From NCBI GenBank assembly GCA_007132635.1, contig SLOG01000044.1:1-13607 (forward strand): a stretch of 13,607 bases of DNA, read 5' to 3'. Position 1 is the first letter of the stretch; every line of letters begins with the position of its first letter. The notes under the pieces are model-generated. The model did not search any database and was not told the DNA's origin. It worked only from the letters and a program-made list of their open reading frames with translations. This stretch comes from Limnochordia bacterium. GTDB lineage: Bacteria > Bacillota > Limnochordia > Darwinibacteriales > SLO01. Below are positions 13,230 through 13,607 of this stretch, piece by piece. The position numbers and the translations under genes are program-made.

Positions 13230-13607
13230 ATGCGATCCGATACTAACGATTCGAACTTACCGGTAAATCCTCCCTTCTTTTACGGATGGGTCATCGTCGC
13301 CATAGCCGCTTTGGGTGTTTTTTTCTCGGGACCGGGTCAAACCTACAGTGTTTCGGTATTCATTGACTCGTTTATCCTTGACTTTGGTTGGAGCCGGTCG
13401 TTTGTCAGCAGTTTGTACTCCGCGGGAACGCTGGCGGCAGGATTCCTTCTTTTTTTCATTGGGCGACAGATCGATCGCCGAGGCCATCGTTTCGTATTTC
13501 CGGCCATCGCGGGTGCTTTCGGGTTGGCCTGTCTTTGGATGAGTGCGGTGGCCAACCCTTTTATGCTGTTCTTCGGGTTTCTTCTTGTACGCTTGCTGGG
13601 GCAGGGA
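13230..13607 (+). CDS. MFS transporter (OFA/monocarboxylate type), 5' part only
   Basis: Open reading frame with no stop before the window edge, giving the first 126 residues. ATG at 13230 is preceded by GAGGAG (13218-13223) at 6 bases. A hydrophilic tail of about 15 residues precedes FFYGWVIVAIAALGVFFSGPGQ, then YSVSVFIDSF and a second helix, followed by GRQIDRRGHR (78-87), which is MFS motif A between TM2 and TM3. The FYGW opening and the GPGQTYSVSVF pattern are typical of the oxalate:formate antiporter/monocarboxylate branch of the MFS. Such proteins move small organic anions; the specific substrate is unknown. Not closely related to the MFS carrier at the left of the window by eye. Confidence 0.85.
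   Translation, partial: MRSDTNDSNLPVNPPFFYGWVIVAIAALGVFFSGPGQTYSVSVFIDSFILDFGWSRSFVSSLYSAGTLAAGFLLFFIGRQIDRRGHRFVFPAIAGAFGLACLWMSAVANPFMLFFGFLLVRLLGQG

Overview
The window looks like a stretch of a mid-GC Bacillota (Bacilli) chromosome, possibly Alicyclobacillus-like; that placement is an inference. The reasons are strong GGAGG-type ribosome binding sites in front of almost every gene, TTG and GTG starts (garR, mnmA and the ceramidase-like gene), sigma-A promoters with 17-18 base spacers, a site close to the Bacillus ARG-box consensus, and a transketolase split into two genes. I see no rRNA, tRNA, CRISPR array, insertion sequence or phage gene.

Left part (about 1-7160): a carbohydrate or sugar-acid catabolic locus. 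An aldo/keto reductase gene runs leftward from a good promoter. Divergent from it, a tightly packed rightward operon encodes an MFS transporter, a neutral-ceramidase-family hydrolase, a 29-residue single-helix membrane microprotein that overlaps the hydrolase stop codon (ATGA), tartronate semialdehyde reductase (garR), the N- and C-terminal halves of a transketolase, and an SDR dehydrogenase of the gluconate 5-dehydrogenase type. My main hypothesis is that these form a non-phosphorylative route for an aldonate. The SDR would oxidise a pentonate to a 4-keto acid. The split transketolase would lift off the C4-C5 ketol unit onto a phosphorylated acceptor. The remaining three carbons would then be exactly tartronate semialdehyde, the GarR substrate, giving glycerate. 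Alternatives are 5-ketogluconate cleavage or a sulfo-transketolase-like route.

Middle (about 7160-7400): the operon ends at a strong hairpin that also serves a convergent tiny leftward gene. That gene encodes a 27-residue, very lysine-rich peptide and has its own near-consensus promoter and RBS.

Right-middle (about 7400-10950): a full-length carbamoyl-phosphate synthase large subunit (carB, 1070 residues) with no carA beside it. Its leader holds a 10-bp hairpin touching a perfect Shine-Dalgarno, a strong ARG-box match, and an out-of-frame ORF overlapping the carB start. A terminator hairpin follows the gene.

Right end (about 10950-13607): a LacI-family regulator with an unusual hinge and its own promoter, the tRNA 2-thiouridylase gene mnmA, and the first 126 codons of an MFS transporter of the oxalate/formate-antiporter or monocarboxylate type, cut off by the window edge.
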